Counted from the first letter of the stretch, positions 1 through 8,309 are shown. The stretch: 64,000 nucleotides of DNA from Streptomyces nymphaeiformis (GCF_014203895.1 NZ_JACHJY010000001.1:186001-250000); one strand, 5' to 3'. Made by a program: numbers and translations. The notes: generated from the sequence alone by a model not told the origin.

Positions 1-1647
1 GCGGAGCTCGTACGGCGCCAATGGGGCGACCACCGGACCGGTCTGAGGGACGAGCACCACACCCTCACCCACCACCAGGTCGCCGCCGGCGCCGCCGCGC
101 GGGCCGCCCTGCTCGTGGACCTGATGCCACCCGTGCCGGGGGGCGAGCCACACCTCGGCATCCTGCTCGACAACACGCCGGAGTACCCGCTCTGGCTCAG
201 CGCGGCGGCCCTTGCGGGGGCCGCCGTCGCCGGGATCAACCCCACCCGGCGCGGCGCCGAACTCGCCCGGGACGTCCGGCACACCGCCTGCCGGGTCCTC
301 GTCACCCAGCGCGCCCACCTGCCGCTCCTCGACGGCCTCGCGCTGCCGGGCGTACGGATCCTGGTGACCGACACCTCGGCCTACCGGGAGCTCCTCGCCC
401 CCTACGGGGACGCCCGCCCGGGAGACGCCACCCTCGGCCCCGTACGCCCCGACAGCCGCTTCCTGCTCTCCTTCACCTCCGGTTCGACGGGCGCGCCGAA
501 GGCCGCCCTCTGCAGCCAGGGGCGGCTCGCGGCCGCCGGCGCCTCGCTCGTCTCGCACTTCGGGGTCGGCCGGGACGACGTCCACTACATCTGCATGCCG
601 ATGTTCCACGGCAACGCCGTGATCGCCGACTGGGCCCCCGCCCTCGCCGCCGGGGCCGGGGTCGCGCTGCGGGCCCGCTTCTCCGCCTCCCGCTTCCTCC
701 CGGACGTACGCCGCTTCGGCGCCACGTACTTCACCTACGTGGGCCGGGCCGTCCAGTACCTGCTCGCCACCCCGCCAGGACCCGACGACCGCGCGCACGC
801 GCTGCGGCTCGGCTTCGGCACGGAGGCGGGGGCCGTGGACGCGGCCCGCTTCCGGGAGCGCTTCGGGGTCCCGCTCGTGGAGGGGTACGGCTCCTCCGAG
901 GGCGGCGCGGCGATCCAGCGGACCCCGGACACGCCGCCGGGCGCGATCGGCCGGGCGGCACCGGGCGACGACCTGGCGGTGATCGACTCCGAGACGGGTG
1001 AGGTCTGCGCACCGGCCCGCTTCTCACCCGCCGGACGGCTCCTCAACGCCTCCGAGGCCGTCGGCGAGCTCGTCAACCGGGGCCGCTCGCCCTTCGAGGG
1101 GTACTGGCGCAACCCGGAGGCGGAGGCGGCCCGGCTGCGCGGCGGCTGGTACTGGACGGGCGACCTCTTCTACCGGGACGCGGACGGCTTCCTCTACTTC
1201 GCGGGCCGTACGGACGACCGGCTGCGGGTCGACAGCGAGAACCTCGCCGCCGCGATGATCGAACACATCCTGGCCCGCTGGGACCGGGCCGCAGGCGTCG
1301 CCGTGTACGCGATACCCGACCCGGTGGCGGGCGACCAGGTCATGGCGGCGCTCGCCCTGCGCGAGGGGGCCGCCTTCGATCCGTCCGCCTTCGCCGACTT
1401 CCTCGCCGCCCAGCCGGACCTGGGTACGAAGATGCCGCCGCGCTTCGTCCGCGTCCTGCCCGAACTCCCGCTGACCGCCACCAACAAGATCCACCGGGTC
1501 GCCCTCCGCCGGGCCTCGTTCCACGGCCCGGACCCCGTCTGGTGGCGCCCCGCCCCCGACGCCCCCTACGAGCCCCTGACCGAGGAGGCGCTCGGCACCC
1601 TCCGTGCCCACTACACCCGGCACGGGCGCCCCGAGGCCTACGGCTAG
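1..1647 (+). CDS. Acyl-CoA synthetase (AMP-binding), 5' end outside window
   Basis: The protein activates a carboxylic acid with ATP and transfers it to CoA. The reading frame is open from base 1, so the N-terminus lies outside the window. The adenylation P-loop (FTSGSTGAPKAAL) is at about 475-515, the GYGSSEGG acceptor-pocket motif near 885-905, the YWTGDLFYRDADGFLYF hinge region near 1150-1200, and the late catalytic lysine in TATNKIHR near 1480-1495. The overall layout resembles the FadD17-like long-chain or steroid acyl-CoA ligases of actinobacteria; the substrate is not readable. It is convergent with the PucR gene with only three bases between the stop codons. An in-frame ATG at 115 exists, but the sequence before it aligns well as the N-terminal region of this family, so 115 is not the start. 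Confidence 0.9.
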   Translation, partial: AELVRRQWGDHRTGLRDEHHTLTHHQVAAGAAARAALLVDLMPPVPGGEPHLGILLDNTPEYPLWLSAAALAGAAVAGINPTRRGAELARDVRHTACRVLVTQRAHLPLLDGLALPGVRILVTDTSAYRELLAPYGDARPGDATLGPVRPDSRFLLSFTSGSTGAPKAALCSQGRLAAAGASLVSHFGVGRDDVHYICMPMFHGNAVIADWAPALAAGAGVALRARFSASRFLPDVRRFGATYFTYVGRAVQYLLATPPGPDDRAHALRLGFGTEAGAVDAARFRERFGVPLVEGYGSSEGGAAIQRTPDTPPGAIGRAAPGDDLAVIDSETGEVCAPARFSPAGRLLNASEAVGELVNRGRSPFEGYWRNPEAEAARLRGGWYWTGDLFYRDADGFLYFAGRTDDRLRVDSENLAAAMIEHILARWDRAAGVAVYAIPDPVAGDQVMAALALREGAAFDPSAFADFLAAQPDLGTKMPPRFVRVLPELPLTATNKIHRVALRRASFHGPDPVWWRPAPDAPYEPLTEEALGTLRAHYTRHGRPEAYG

Positions 1648-1650
1648 TCC

Positions 1651-2895
1651 CTACTCCAGGGGGTCGCGGACCACCTCGGGCAGGCGCAGCAGGGCCTGGA
1701 GCGCGATGTACAGCTCGGCGGAGTCGAGGCGCCGCTCGAAGGACCGACCGGAGAGCTGCTCGATGCGCCGCAGCCGGTACCGCACGGTGTTGGCGTGGCA
1801 GAACAGCAGCTTCGCCGCCTTCTCCGCCGACCCGTCCACCCGGAAGTACGTGGACATCGTGTGCAGCAGCTGGTCGCGCTGCGCCTCGGGCAGGTCCATC
1901 AGCTCGCCGAGGACCTGGTGCCCGATCCGCGAGGCCGTGGACGGCGCGCTCACCACCAGCATCGGCAGCGGCGCGTCGTCGAACAGCGAGACCGTCTCGT
2001 CCTGCGGCGCGGCCCCGGCGAGGGCGACCTGCGCGAGGTGGAGCGCCTGCGGCGTCTGGTCGAGGCGCGTGTAGCGGGGACTGACCCCGGCCCGCTGCAC
2101 GGTCAGCAGCCGCAGCGTCTCGACGAGCCGGCCCATCGCCTCGTCGTCGCCGCGCATCGACACGATCCCGATCTGGGCGTCGGGGGTGAGCCGCCACGCC
2201 GACCCCATGTCCTGGTCGCGCAGCGCCGGTTCGATGTCCGGCAGGGCCTGCCGGGCGAGGCCGGGCACCTGGGCGACGACGACCGCGAAGGTCCCGTCGT
2301 ACGGGAGGGTCAGCAGGTCCGCCGCCTCCAGGACGGAACCGGGGTTGCCCATCCCGCCGCGCAGCACGCAGTCGACGAGGGCCGAACGCTGCTGGTCCCG
2401 CTGGACCGTCAGCGCGGCGGCGCGCTCGTTGTACGCGTTGACGACCGCCGTCACCGACTCGTCGTTGAACCGCCAGACGTCACCGGCCATCGCCACCAGC
2501 TCGGCGTCGGTCACGATCCCGGTGCGGCCGGCCTCGGCGACCATGGCGCCCCAGAAGTTCTGGTACCCGATCCGGAAGGCGGACTGGACGGCGGACAGCG
2601 GCACCCCCTGCTCGGCGCGCAGCCTCCCGGTGCGGCGGGGCGCGTCCAGCGGGACGTGCTCCTCGCGGGCGAGCCGGCGCAGGGTGAACTCGATGTTGTC
2701 GCGCACCGTCGTGTACAGCTCGTCGCGCGTCGTGGGCCCCGCGGCCTGGTAGACCGACAGTTCCTCACGGATCCGGTGGGTCGTCTCCTCGGCGAGCTGC
2801 GGCAGCCGGCCGAGGAGTGCCGTGGCCAGTCGTCTCGCCGCGTCGACCGGTTCTTTGCCCGTGCCGGTGGATTCCTCGCTGAGCAGTGCCCCCAT
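1651..2895 (-). CDS. PucR/CdaR-family transcriptional regulator
   Basis: A 414-residue DNA-binding regulator. The C-terminal 60 residues are the PucR-type helix-turn-helix (HTH_30), with the typical CHANTVRYRLRRIEQLSG core near residues 370-390. The middle is the GGDEF-like fold common in CdaR-type proteins, and the N-terminal 150 residues are helical (RsbRD-like). The start is the ATG at 2895 (MGALLSEES); upstream in-frame codons are Arg/Pro-rich and look non-coding. It lies tail to tail with the acyl-CoA synthetase and head to head with the SsgA-like gene, so it may control either; that is inference. The family usually senses small metabolites, but the ligand cannot be read. Confidence 0.88.
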   Translation of the reverse strand: MGALLSEESTGTGKEPVDAARRLATALLGRLPQLAEETTHRIREELSVYQAAGPTTRDELYTTVRDNIEFTLRRLAREEHVPLDAPRRTGRLRAEQGVPLSAVQSAFRIGYQNFWGAMVAEAGRTGIVTDAELVAMAGDVWRFNDESVTAVVNAYNERAAALTVQRDQQRSALVDCVLRGGMGNPGSVLEAADLLTLPYDGTFAVVVAQVPGLARQALPDIEPALRDQDMGSAWRLTPDAQIGIVSMRGDDEAMGRLVETLRLLTVQRAGVSPRYTRLDQTPQALHLAQVALAGAAPQDETVSLFDDAPLPMLVVSAPSTASRIGHQVLGELMDLPEAQRDQLLHTMSTYFRVDGSAEKAAKLLFCHANTVRYRLRRIEQLSGRSFERRLDSAELYIALQALLRLPEVVRDPLE

Positions 2896-3169
2896 GCCGC
2901 CACCGTAGGCGGGCCGGGGCGCGGCGGGAGGTCCCGGCCGGGCGCCGACGGCGTCTCCGTGACGGTGCCGTGGCCGGATACGGCGCTTGTCATACGTGTG
3001 TCCATGGGGTGGGCGGGTTGGGAGGTGTTGACGTGGGGCCGGTTGTCCGGGGCGACAAAAGCGGAGGGCCCTGGCTGTCCCCGGCGACAGCATCCGCGCC
3101 GGGCCGGTTGCCGTATCCCGCCCGGCTCGTTCTCCGGGCACCGCTGAGAGTCGAAGGAGTGATCACGCC

Positions 3170-3595
3170 ATGGACGGCGCCGTACTGGAACGCGACCTCG
3201 TGATGGACCTGCTGCTGGCGCCCGGGCACAGCGTCCCGGTGCCGACCCGCCTGACGTACCGGGCGGCGGACCCCTTCGCCGTACGGATCGTGTTCCACGC
3301 CGACGCGGCGGCCCCGGTCGTGTGGACCTTCGCCCGCGAGCTGCTCCTCGAAGGGCTCTTCCGGCCGGTCGGCGAGGGGGACGTCCGGGTGTGGCCGACG
3401 GAGTCCGGCACCGGGAGCGAGCTGAACGTCCTGCTGCGGTCGCCCGACGGCGACGCCTTCCTGCGTGCCCGCGCTGCCGAGGTCTCCGTCTTCGTCGGCC
3501 GCACCCTCGACGTGGTCCCGCCCGGCACCGAGACCGGCGACACGGGCATGGCCCGCGTCCTGGAAGCCCTCCTCGGCCCGGACCCCCGCCCCTGA
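3170..3595 (+). CDS. SsgA-like protein (SALP) sporulation/cell division regulator
   Basis: A 141-residue protein of the streptomycete SsgA-like family, which guides septum placement, peptidoglycan remodelling and spore wall maturation. Family marks are visible along its whole length: the SVPVPTRLTYRAADPFAVR block near residues 20-40, VVWTFARELLLEGLF near 50-65, the GDVRVWP motif near 70-76 and the terminal VPPGTE block near 115. Length is normal for the family. The start is ATG 3170 with an AAGGAG-type ribosome site about 11 bases upstream. Which paralogue (SsgB to SsgG) it is cannot be decided by eye. A tandem repeat array follows directly. Confidence 0.9.
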   Translation: MDGAVLERDLVMDLLLAPGHSVPVPTRLTYRAADPFAVRIVFHADAAAPVVWTFARELLLEGLFRPVGEGDVRVWPTESGTGSELNVLLRSPDGDAFLRARAAEVSVFVGRTLDVVPPGTETGDTGMARVLEALLGPDPRP

Positions 3596-3610
3596 CCCCG
3601 GGGAGAGGCA

Positions 3611-3797
3611 GGGCCCGTCCACCGCTCCCGACCCTGGAGCAGGTAGGGCCCGTCCACCGCCGCCGACCCTGGAGCAGGTAGGGCCCGCCCACCGCCGCCG
3701 ACCCTGGAGCAGGCAGGGCCCGTCCACCGCCGCCGACCCCGGCGCAGGCAGGGCCCGCCCACCGCTCCCGACCTCGGCGCAGGTAGGGCCCGCCCCA
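3611..3797. repeat. 35-bp tandem repeat array, about 5.3 copies
   Basis: Units begin with GGGCCCG at 3611, 3646, 3681, 3716, 3751 and 3786, so the period is exactly 35. Each unit runs GGGCCCG(T/C)CCACCG followed by a (C/T)CCCGACC-type stretch and an AGCAGG(T/C)A tail, with one or two substitutions between copies. The last copy is partial. The period is not a multiple of three and no stable reading frame crosses it, so it is non-coding. Each unit carries a GGGCCC palindrome. It fills most of the gap between the SsgA-like gene and the sensor kinase. Confidence 0.93.
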
Positions 3798-3859
3798 CCC
3801 TCCGTACGCCCTCCAGGGCCATGGTCCCGCCCCGCGCCCCGGCCCTACCGTGGGGCGCT

Positions 3860-5167
3860 ATGGAATCCCGTACCCCCTGGCAGGCACTCGTCCGGTCCCG
3901 GTATCCGCGCAGCTCCTGGCCCTGGCGGTCCGCCGGGTACCTGGCCGGGGGAGCCGTCGTCGGGGCCCTCGCCTGTGCCGTACTCGTGGTGCTCGGGCTG
4001 TTCTCGCTCGTCCTCGTCGGGCTGCCCCTGCTCCTCCTCTCCGGGCTCGTCCTCGGCCGGGTCGAGCGCCTGCGGCTCCGCCTCGTCGACCTGGACCCCG
4101 CGCCCGACCCGCACCGCGTGCCCACCGCGCCCGGCCTGGCCGCGTGGCTCCGGACGCGGGCGGGGGAGCAGGCCACCTGGCGGGAGCTCGCGTACGCCCT
4201 GCTGCTCGCCACCGTCCTGTGGCCGCTCGACCTCCTCGTCCTCGCCGTCGGCGTCGGCCTGCCCGCCGCCCTCCTCTCCGCCCCCTTCCAGCTGGCCGTG
4301 GACGGCCGGGAGGCCAAGGTCGTCAAGGCGTACCTGGTCACCTCCTATCCCCAGGCCTTCGGCGCCGCCCTCGTCGGCGCCGTCCTCCTCGTGGCCCTCG
4401 CCTACCCCCTCGGCGCGGTCACCGGAGCCCGCGCCGCCCTCGCCCGCGCCCTGCTCACCCCGCGCGAGACCGAGCGGCAGGGCGCGATCGGCGAGGTCAT
4501 CGCCTCCCGCGCCCGGCTCGTCGACGCCTTCGAGGCCGAGCGGCGCCGGATCGAGCGCGACCTCCACGACGGGGCCCAGCAGCGCCTGGTCGCCCTCACC
4601 ATGACCCTGGGCCTGGCCCGCCTCGACGCCCCGCCGGGCGGGGCGCTCGCCGAGCAGCTGGCGAAGGCCCACGCGGAGGCCGGGCAGGTCCTGACCGAGC
4701 TGCGCGAGCTGATCCACGGCATCCACCCCCAGGTCCTCGCCGACTACGGGCTCGGCCCGGCGCTCGCCGACGCCGCCGACCGCTCCGCCGTCCCCGTCGA
4801 CACCGACGTCGACGCGCTGCCCCGGCTGCCGGCGAGCGTCGAGAGCGCCGGGTACTTCGCCGGCTGCGAGGCCCTCGCCAACATCGGCAAGCACAGCGGC
4901 GCCCGCCGGGCCCGGATCACCGCCCGGCACACCGGCGGCGCCCTGCGGCTCGACGTCGAGGACGACGGGCACGGCGGCGCCGACCCGGCCCGGGGCTCCG
5001 GCCTCACCGGACTCGCCGACCGGATCGCCGTCCTCGATGGCACACTGACGATCATGAGCCCGCCGGACGGGCCGACCCTCCTGCGAGTGGAGATCCCGTG
5101 TCCCGCACTGTCCGCAAGCTCCGCGTCGTCCTCGCCGAGGACAGCGTCCTCCTCCGCGAGGGACTGA
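3860..5167 (+). CDS. Sensor histidine kinase (NarL/LuxR-type pair)
   Basis: A 435-residue membrane kinase that autophosphorylates on His and passes phosphate to the regulator just downstream. The N-terminal half holds four hydrophobic segments of the putative sensor domain common in Streptomyces kinases (WPWRSAGYL start region, then segments near residues 30-60, 110-140 and 165-195). The HisKA_3 phospho-acceptor motif is ERDLHDGAQQRLVAL near residue 235. The HATPase region includes GCEALANIGKHSGA and DDGHGGADPARGSGLTGL. Start chosen at ATG 3860 (MESRTPWQ), where family similarity begins; an in-frame ATG at 3821 is less likely. Its end overlaps the regulator gene by 70 bases, so the two are made from one transcript. 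Confidence 0.9.
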   Translation: MESRTPWQALVRSRYPRSSWPWRSAGYLAGGAVVGALACAVLVVLGLFSLVLVGLPLLLLSGLVLGRVERLRLRLVDLDPAPDPHRVPTAPGLAAWLRTRAGEQATWRELAYALLLATVLWPLDLLVLAVGVGLPAALLSAPFQLAVDGREAKVVKAYLVTSYPQAFGAALVGAVLLVALAYPLGAVTGARAALARALLTPRETERQGAIGEVIASRARLVDAFEAERRRIERDLHDGAQQRLVALTMTLGLARLDAPPGGALAEQLAKAHAEAGQVLTELRELIHGIHPQVLADYGLGPALADAADRSAVPVDTDVDALPRLPASVESAGYFAGCEALANIGKHSGARRARITARHTGGALRLDVEDDGHGGADPARGSGLTGLADRIAVLDGTLTIMSPPDGPTLLRVEIPCPALSASSASSSPRTASSSARD

Positions 5168-5760
5168 TCGGACTCCTGGCCCGCTTCGGCCACGAGGTCG
5201 TCGCCGCCGTCGGCGACGCCGACGCGCTGCGCGAGGCGGTCGCCGCCCACGAGCCGGACGTCGTCGTGACCGACGTCCGGATGCCGCCCGGCTTCCAGGA
5301 CGAGGGCCTGCGCGCGGCGGTCGCGCTCCGCGCCGAGCGGCCCGCCCTGCCGGTCCTCGTCCTCAGCCAGTACGTGCAGCGCAGCTACGCCGCCGACCTC
5401 CTCGACGCGGGCGACGGCACCGGCGTCGGCTACCTCCTGAAGGACCGGGTCGGACAGGTGGAGGAGTTCGCGGACGCCCTGGCCCGGGTCGCGGACGGCG
5501 GCACGGTCGTCGACCCGGAGGTCGTACGGCAGCTGCTCCGCCGGCACCGGGACCCGCTGGAGGCGCTGACCCCGCGCGAGCGCGAGGTCCTGGGCCTGGT
5601 CGCGGAGGGCCATTCCAACGGGGCGATCGCCCGCCGCCTGGTCGTGACCGAGGCCGCCGTCGGCAAGCACATCGGCAACATCCTGGCGAAGCTGGACCTG
5701 CCGCCGGCCGAGGACACCCACCGCCGGGTCCTGGCCGTCCTGACGTACCTGAGGGCGTGA
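5098..5760 (+). CDS. LuxR/NarL-family response regulator
   Basis: A 220-residue two-component regulator. The receiver domain starts with KLRVVLAEDSVLLREGL, and the phospho-acceptor aspartate is in VVVTDVRMPPG near residue 60; the LLKDRV lysine motif is near 115. The C-terminal LuxR-type helix-turn-helix is LTPREREVLGLVAEGHSNGAI near residues 155-180. The start is the GTG at 5098, inside the 3' end of the kinase gene in another frame. The extent of overlap (70 bases) is longer than the usual 4-base coupling. Targets are unknown. The gene ends 14 bases before a strong terminator. Confidence 0.9.
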   Translation: MSRTVRKLRVVLAEDSVLLREGLIGLLARFGHEVVAAVGDADALREAVAAHEPDVVVTDVRMPPGFQDEGLRAAVALRAERPALPVLVLSQYVQRSYAADLLDAGDGTGVGYLLKDRVGQVEEFADALARVADGGTVVDPEVVRQLLRRHRDPLEALTPREREVLGLVAEGHSNGAIARRLVVTEAAVGKHIGNILAKLDLPPAEDTHRRVLAVLTYLRA

Positions 5761-5774
5761 CCGTCGGAACACGA

Positions 5775-5808
5775 AGAAGGCCCCCTCACCGAGGTGAGGG
5801 GGCCTTCT
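5775..5808. terminator. Bidirectional terminator hairpin
   Basis: The arms at 5775-5789 and 5794-5808 form a perfect 15-bp stem (AGAAGGCCCCCTCAC) with loop CGAG. It sits between the plus-strand response regulator and the minus-strand tRNA-Lys and can end both transcripts. Confidence 0.9.
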
Positions 5809-5815
5809 CTGTCTG

Positions 5816-5889
5816 TGCGCCGCCAGGGACTCGAACCCCGGACCCGCTGATTAAGAGTCAGCTGCTCTAACCAACTGAGCTAGCGGCGC
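5816..5889 (-). tRNA. tRNA-Lys (anticodon CUU), copy 1
   Basis: Read on the minus strand, the acceptor stem GCGCCGC pairs with GCGGCGC. The D arm GCTCAGTTGGTTAGAGC, the anticodon stem GCTGA/TCAGC with loop CTCTTAA (anticodon CTT), and a T arm with loop TTCGAGT are all present. CCA is not encoded. An identical gene lies at 13731-13804. Confidence 0.97.
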
Positions 5890-5976
5890 CTGCTGACAGA
5901 GAAAATACTACCTGGTCCCGAGGGGTGCTCGTGACCACCCTCGGGACCAGGGCCGGGAGCGGCTCCGGCCGCCGCC

Positions 5977-6735
5977 TCAGATCGCCAGCGAGAGCACCAC
6001 CGGCGCGGCCCTGCGGTTGAGTGTGTCGGCCGCCGCGCGCAGCCGGTGGGCGTGCTCGATCGGCAGGGACAGCGCCAGGCAGCCCACGGCCGAGCCCGCC
6101 GTCAGCGGGACGGCGGCGCAGACCGTGCCCACCGCGTACTCCTGGAGGTCGAGCACGGGGACGGTCGCCGGCTGGCTGTCGAGCTTCGAGAACAGGAGCC
6201 GCTCACTGGTGATCGTCCGGGAGGTCAGCCGGGCGATCTTGTGCCGGGAGAGGTGGTCCCGGCGGCCGTTCTGGTCGAGCTGCGTGAGCAGGCACTTGCC
6301 GACCGCGCTGGCGTGCGCCGCCGAGCGGAAGTCCACCCACTCGTTGACCTTGGGCGTGCGAGGACCGTCGGCGAACTGGGTGATCTTCACCTCGCCGTCG
6401 ATGTACCGGCTGATGTAGACCGCGGCCCCGACGGAGTCGCGGAGCTCGGTCAGGGTTTCCTGGAGCTTGGCCTCCAGGGCTTCGCGGCGGGTCAGGCCGG
6501 AGCCGAGGAGGACGAGGGAGTCCCCGATCACGTACGCGCCGTCGGCGACCTGCTCGACGTACCCCTCACGGCGGAGCATGAGGAGGAGCGAGGACAGGTG
6601 GGCGACGGGCAGGCCGGTCTCGCGCGCGATCTGGACGTCTGTCACTCCGCCACCGTGCCGCGAGACCGTCTCGAGGACGCGCAGGGCGTATTGCACCGAG
6701 TGGAACGGCGCGGTGGGCTCGGGCTTCAGCGCCAC
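5977..6735 (-). CDS. IclR-family transcriptional regulator
   Basis: A 252-residue regulator with an N-terminal winged helix (SVQYALRVLETVSRHGGGV through GLPVAHLSSLLLMLRREGYVEQ, residues 12-62) and a C-terminal IclR effector domain (EWVDFRSAAHASAVGKCLL near 130-150; the YAVGTVCAAVPL and AVGCLALSLP strands near 195-225). Length is normal. The start is ATG 6735 in MALKPEP. It is divergent from the flavin monooxygenase gene across 304 bases, so that gene and itself are the natural candidate targets. Similar proteins in Streptomyces are annotated only as IclR regulators; the ligand is unknown. Confidence 0.88.
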   Translation of the reverse strand: MALKPEPTAPFHSVQYALRVLETVSRHGGGVTDVQIARETGLPVAHLSSLLLMLRREGYVEQVADGAYVIGDSLVLLGSGLTRREALEAKLQETLTELRDSVGAAVYISRYIDGEVKITQFADGPRTPKVNEWVDFRSAAHASAVGKCLLTQLDQNGRRDHLSRHKIARLTSRTITSERLLFSKLDSQPATVPVLDLQEYAVGTVCAAVPLTAGSAVGCLALSLPIEHAHRLRAAADTLNRRAAPVVLSLAI

Positions 6736-7039
6736 GGTTTCCCCCTACCAGGTTGTGACCGCAAGCTTTCGTACCACGATAACCGCCAAGGGCCTTCTAC
6801 GGGGCGGCTGTTGGCGAGAATGATGCGCGGCATCGGGCCTCTGGGCTGCGACGCGCCACCCTGGCATATGCCCACGTCATGAGTGGTGCGCAGAGGCTCA
6901 GGTCAGGGCCGTGCGCGCCCGCGCCGACGTCGTTCTCCGGCCACCGGCGGAGGGGGAAAATTTTCCGCCGGAATAAGCGGAGGGATCCTCCTGTTGTCGC
7001 TCTGATGTATCTGCACGCGTGCCGAGGAGGGTCCCGACG
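6736..7039. other. Divergent intergenic region with 12-bp palindrome
   Basis: No gene is seen here. A perfect palindrome GGAAAATTTTCC lies at 6955-6966, unusually AT-rich for this genome, and GGCATATGCC lies at 6863-6872. A strong ribosome site GAGGAGGG at 7024-7031 belongs to the next gene. Operators for the IclR regulator may be here, but this is inference. Confidence 0.5.
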
Positions 7040-8152
7040 GTGTCCGACGCTATTCGAGGAGAGGCGCGGGGCACCGCGCCCGTACCGCTGTCCGTACTGG
7101 ACCTGGTGACGGTCGGCAGCGGGCGGACCGCGACCCAGGCGCTCGCCACCAGCGTCGAGCTCAGCCGGCTCGCCGAGCGCCGCGGCTTCCACCGCCACTG
7201 GGTGGCCGAACACCACTCCATGCCCGGGGTCGCCTCCTCCTCCCCGGCCGTGATCCTCGCCCACCTCGCCGCGCACACCCACCGCATCCGCCTCGGCTCG
7301 GGCGGCGTCATGCTGCCCAACCACGCCCCGCTCGTCGTGGCCGAGCAGTTCGGCACCCTGGAGGCCCTCGCCCCGGGCCGGATCGACCTCGGCCTCGGCC
7401 GCGCGCCCGGCACCGACGGCGCCACGGCCGCCGCCCTGCGCCGCACCGACACGCTCAACGAGGGCGCAATGGGGTCTCCCCTGCTCGAGCGAAGCCGAGA
7501 GCTTGGGGAAGACTTCCCGGAGCAGCTCGCCGAGCTGACCCGGTTCCTGGACGACGACTTCCCGGACGGGCACCCGTACGCCCGGATCCACGCCGTGCCG
7601 GGGCCGGTGCAGGGCCCGAAGGGGCGCCCGCCGGTCTGGCTGCTCGGCTCCTCCGGCTTCAGCGCCCGCCTCGCGGGGCTGCTCGGGCTGCCCTTCGCCT
7701 TCGCCCATCACTTCTCGGCCAGGAACACGATCCCGGCGCTCGACCTCTACCGGGACTCCTTCCGGCCCTCGGAGGTCCTCGACGCGCCGTACGCGATGAT
7801 CGGCGTCTCGGCGTTCGCCGCCGAGGAGGCGGCCGGGGCCCGTCGTCAGGTCCTCGCGGGCGCGCTGGCGATGCTGCGGCTGCGGACCGGCAGGCCGGGT
7901 CTGGTGCCGACGCCGGAGGAGGCGGAGGCGTACGGATTCAGCCCGGCCGAGCGGGAGTTCGTGGACGGCTGGCTCGCGAACGTCGTCCACGGCACGCCGG
8001 ACGAGGTGCGCGACGGCCTGGACGGCCTCCGGAAGCGGACGGGCGCCGACGAGCTGATGATCACGGCCAACGGACACGGCGGCGCGGAGCGGGTGCGGAG
8101 CTATGAGCTGATCGCGGACGCGTACGAGCTGCCGGAGGACGTCGACGCGTAG
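7040..8152 (+). CDS. LLM-class flavin-dependent oxidoreductase (luciferase-like)
   Basis: A 370-residue member of the bacterial luciferase-like monooxygenase family, using reduced flavin. Family marks: PLSVLDLVTVGSG at the N-terminus, HRHWVAEHHSMPGVASS near residue 55, RIRLGSGGVMLPNHAPLVVAEQF near 85-105, GRIDLGLGRAPGTD near 115 and WLLGSSGFSARLA near 200. The start is the GTG at 7040, nine bases after GAGGAGGG. The substrate is unknown. A 40-bp dispersed repeat lies inside the gene at 7470-7509 and is translated in frame as roughly [15 protein letters not shown], apparently lengthening a surface loop between the flavin-site strand and the DFPEQ helix; the frame stays open. Confidence 0.9.
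   Translation: MSDAIRGEARGTAPVPLSVLDLVTVGSGRTATQALATSVELSRLAERRGFHRHWVAEHHSMPGVASSSPAVILAHLAAHTHRIRLGSGGVMLPNHAPLVVAEQFGTLEALAPGRIDLGLGRAPGTDGATAAALRRTDTLNEGAMGSPLLERSRELGEDFPEQLAELTRFLDDDFPDGHPYARIHAVPGPVQGPKGRPPVWLLGSSGFSARLAGLLGLPFAFAHHFSARNTIPALDLYRDSFRPSEVLDAPYAMIGVSAFAAEEAAGARRQVLAGALAMLRLRTGRPGLVPTPEEAEAYGFSPAEREFVDGWLANVVHGTPDEVRDGLDGLRKRTGADELMITANGHGGAERVRSYELIADAYELPEDVDA
7470..7509 (+). repeat. 40-bp dispersed repeat, copy 1 (inside a gene)
   Basis: The sequence starts TGGGGTCTCCCCTGCTCGAG and ends GCCGAGAGCTTGGGGA. It matches 19313-19352 (reverse strand) at 39 of 40 positions and 42502-42541 with a few substitutions. The ends CCCC and GGGG and the CTCGAGC/GCCGAG parts can fold into an imperfect hairpin. 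Here it is read in frame within the LLM oxidoreductase gene. Confidence 0.92.
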
Positions 8153-8235
8153 GGCGCCGGTGCGCGGGAAGCTGAAATTCCCTGGCCGTTGGTTCACCTT
8201 CGAACGAACCGCGGCACAGCCCTAAGTGAACCTTA

Positions 8236-8266
8236 AACCGCTCGTCACCGATGGTGGCGGGCGGTT
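8236..8266 (+). terminator. Terminator after the LLM oxidoreductase gene
   Basis: The stem AACCGCTCGTCACC (8236-8249) pairs with GGTGGCGGGCGGTT (8253-8266) with two G-U pairs and a 3-base loop, and is followed by CTGTTTT. It is one of few intrinsic-looking terminators with a T run in the window. Confidence 0.75.
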
Positions 8267-8309
8267 CTGTTTTGTGCTTCACGGCTCTGACAAGGGCTTT
8301 CATCGTCGA

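Larger units (their letters stand above)
5755..5897. repeat. 143-bp direct repeat, copy A (tRNA-Lys plus terminator)
   Basis: Bases 5755-5897 match 13670-13812 at 141 of 143 positions. The repeat begins at the GCGTGA that holds the stop codon of the upstream plus-strand gene in both places, includes a 15-bp-stem terminator and a complete minus-strand tRNA-Lys, and ends at TGCTGAC. Sequence on both sides is unrelated between the copies. The two differences are T/C near 5764 and G/A in the terminator loop. Confidence 0.95.

Noticed and set aside
1795..3147. Plus-strand open frame opposite the PucR gene
   Set aside because: Antisense shadow; composition is Arg/Gly/Leu-rich without domain features, and the HTH of PucR is on the minus strand.
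3611..3797. 35-bp tandem array as a CRISPR
   Set aside because: Units are contiguous with no unique spacers and no cas genes nearby.
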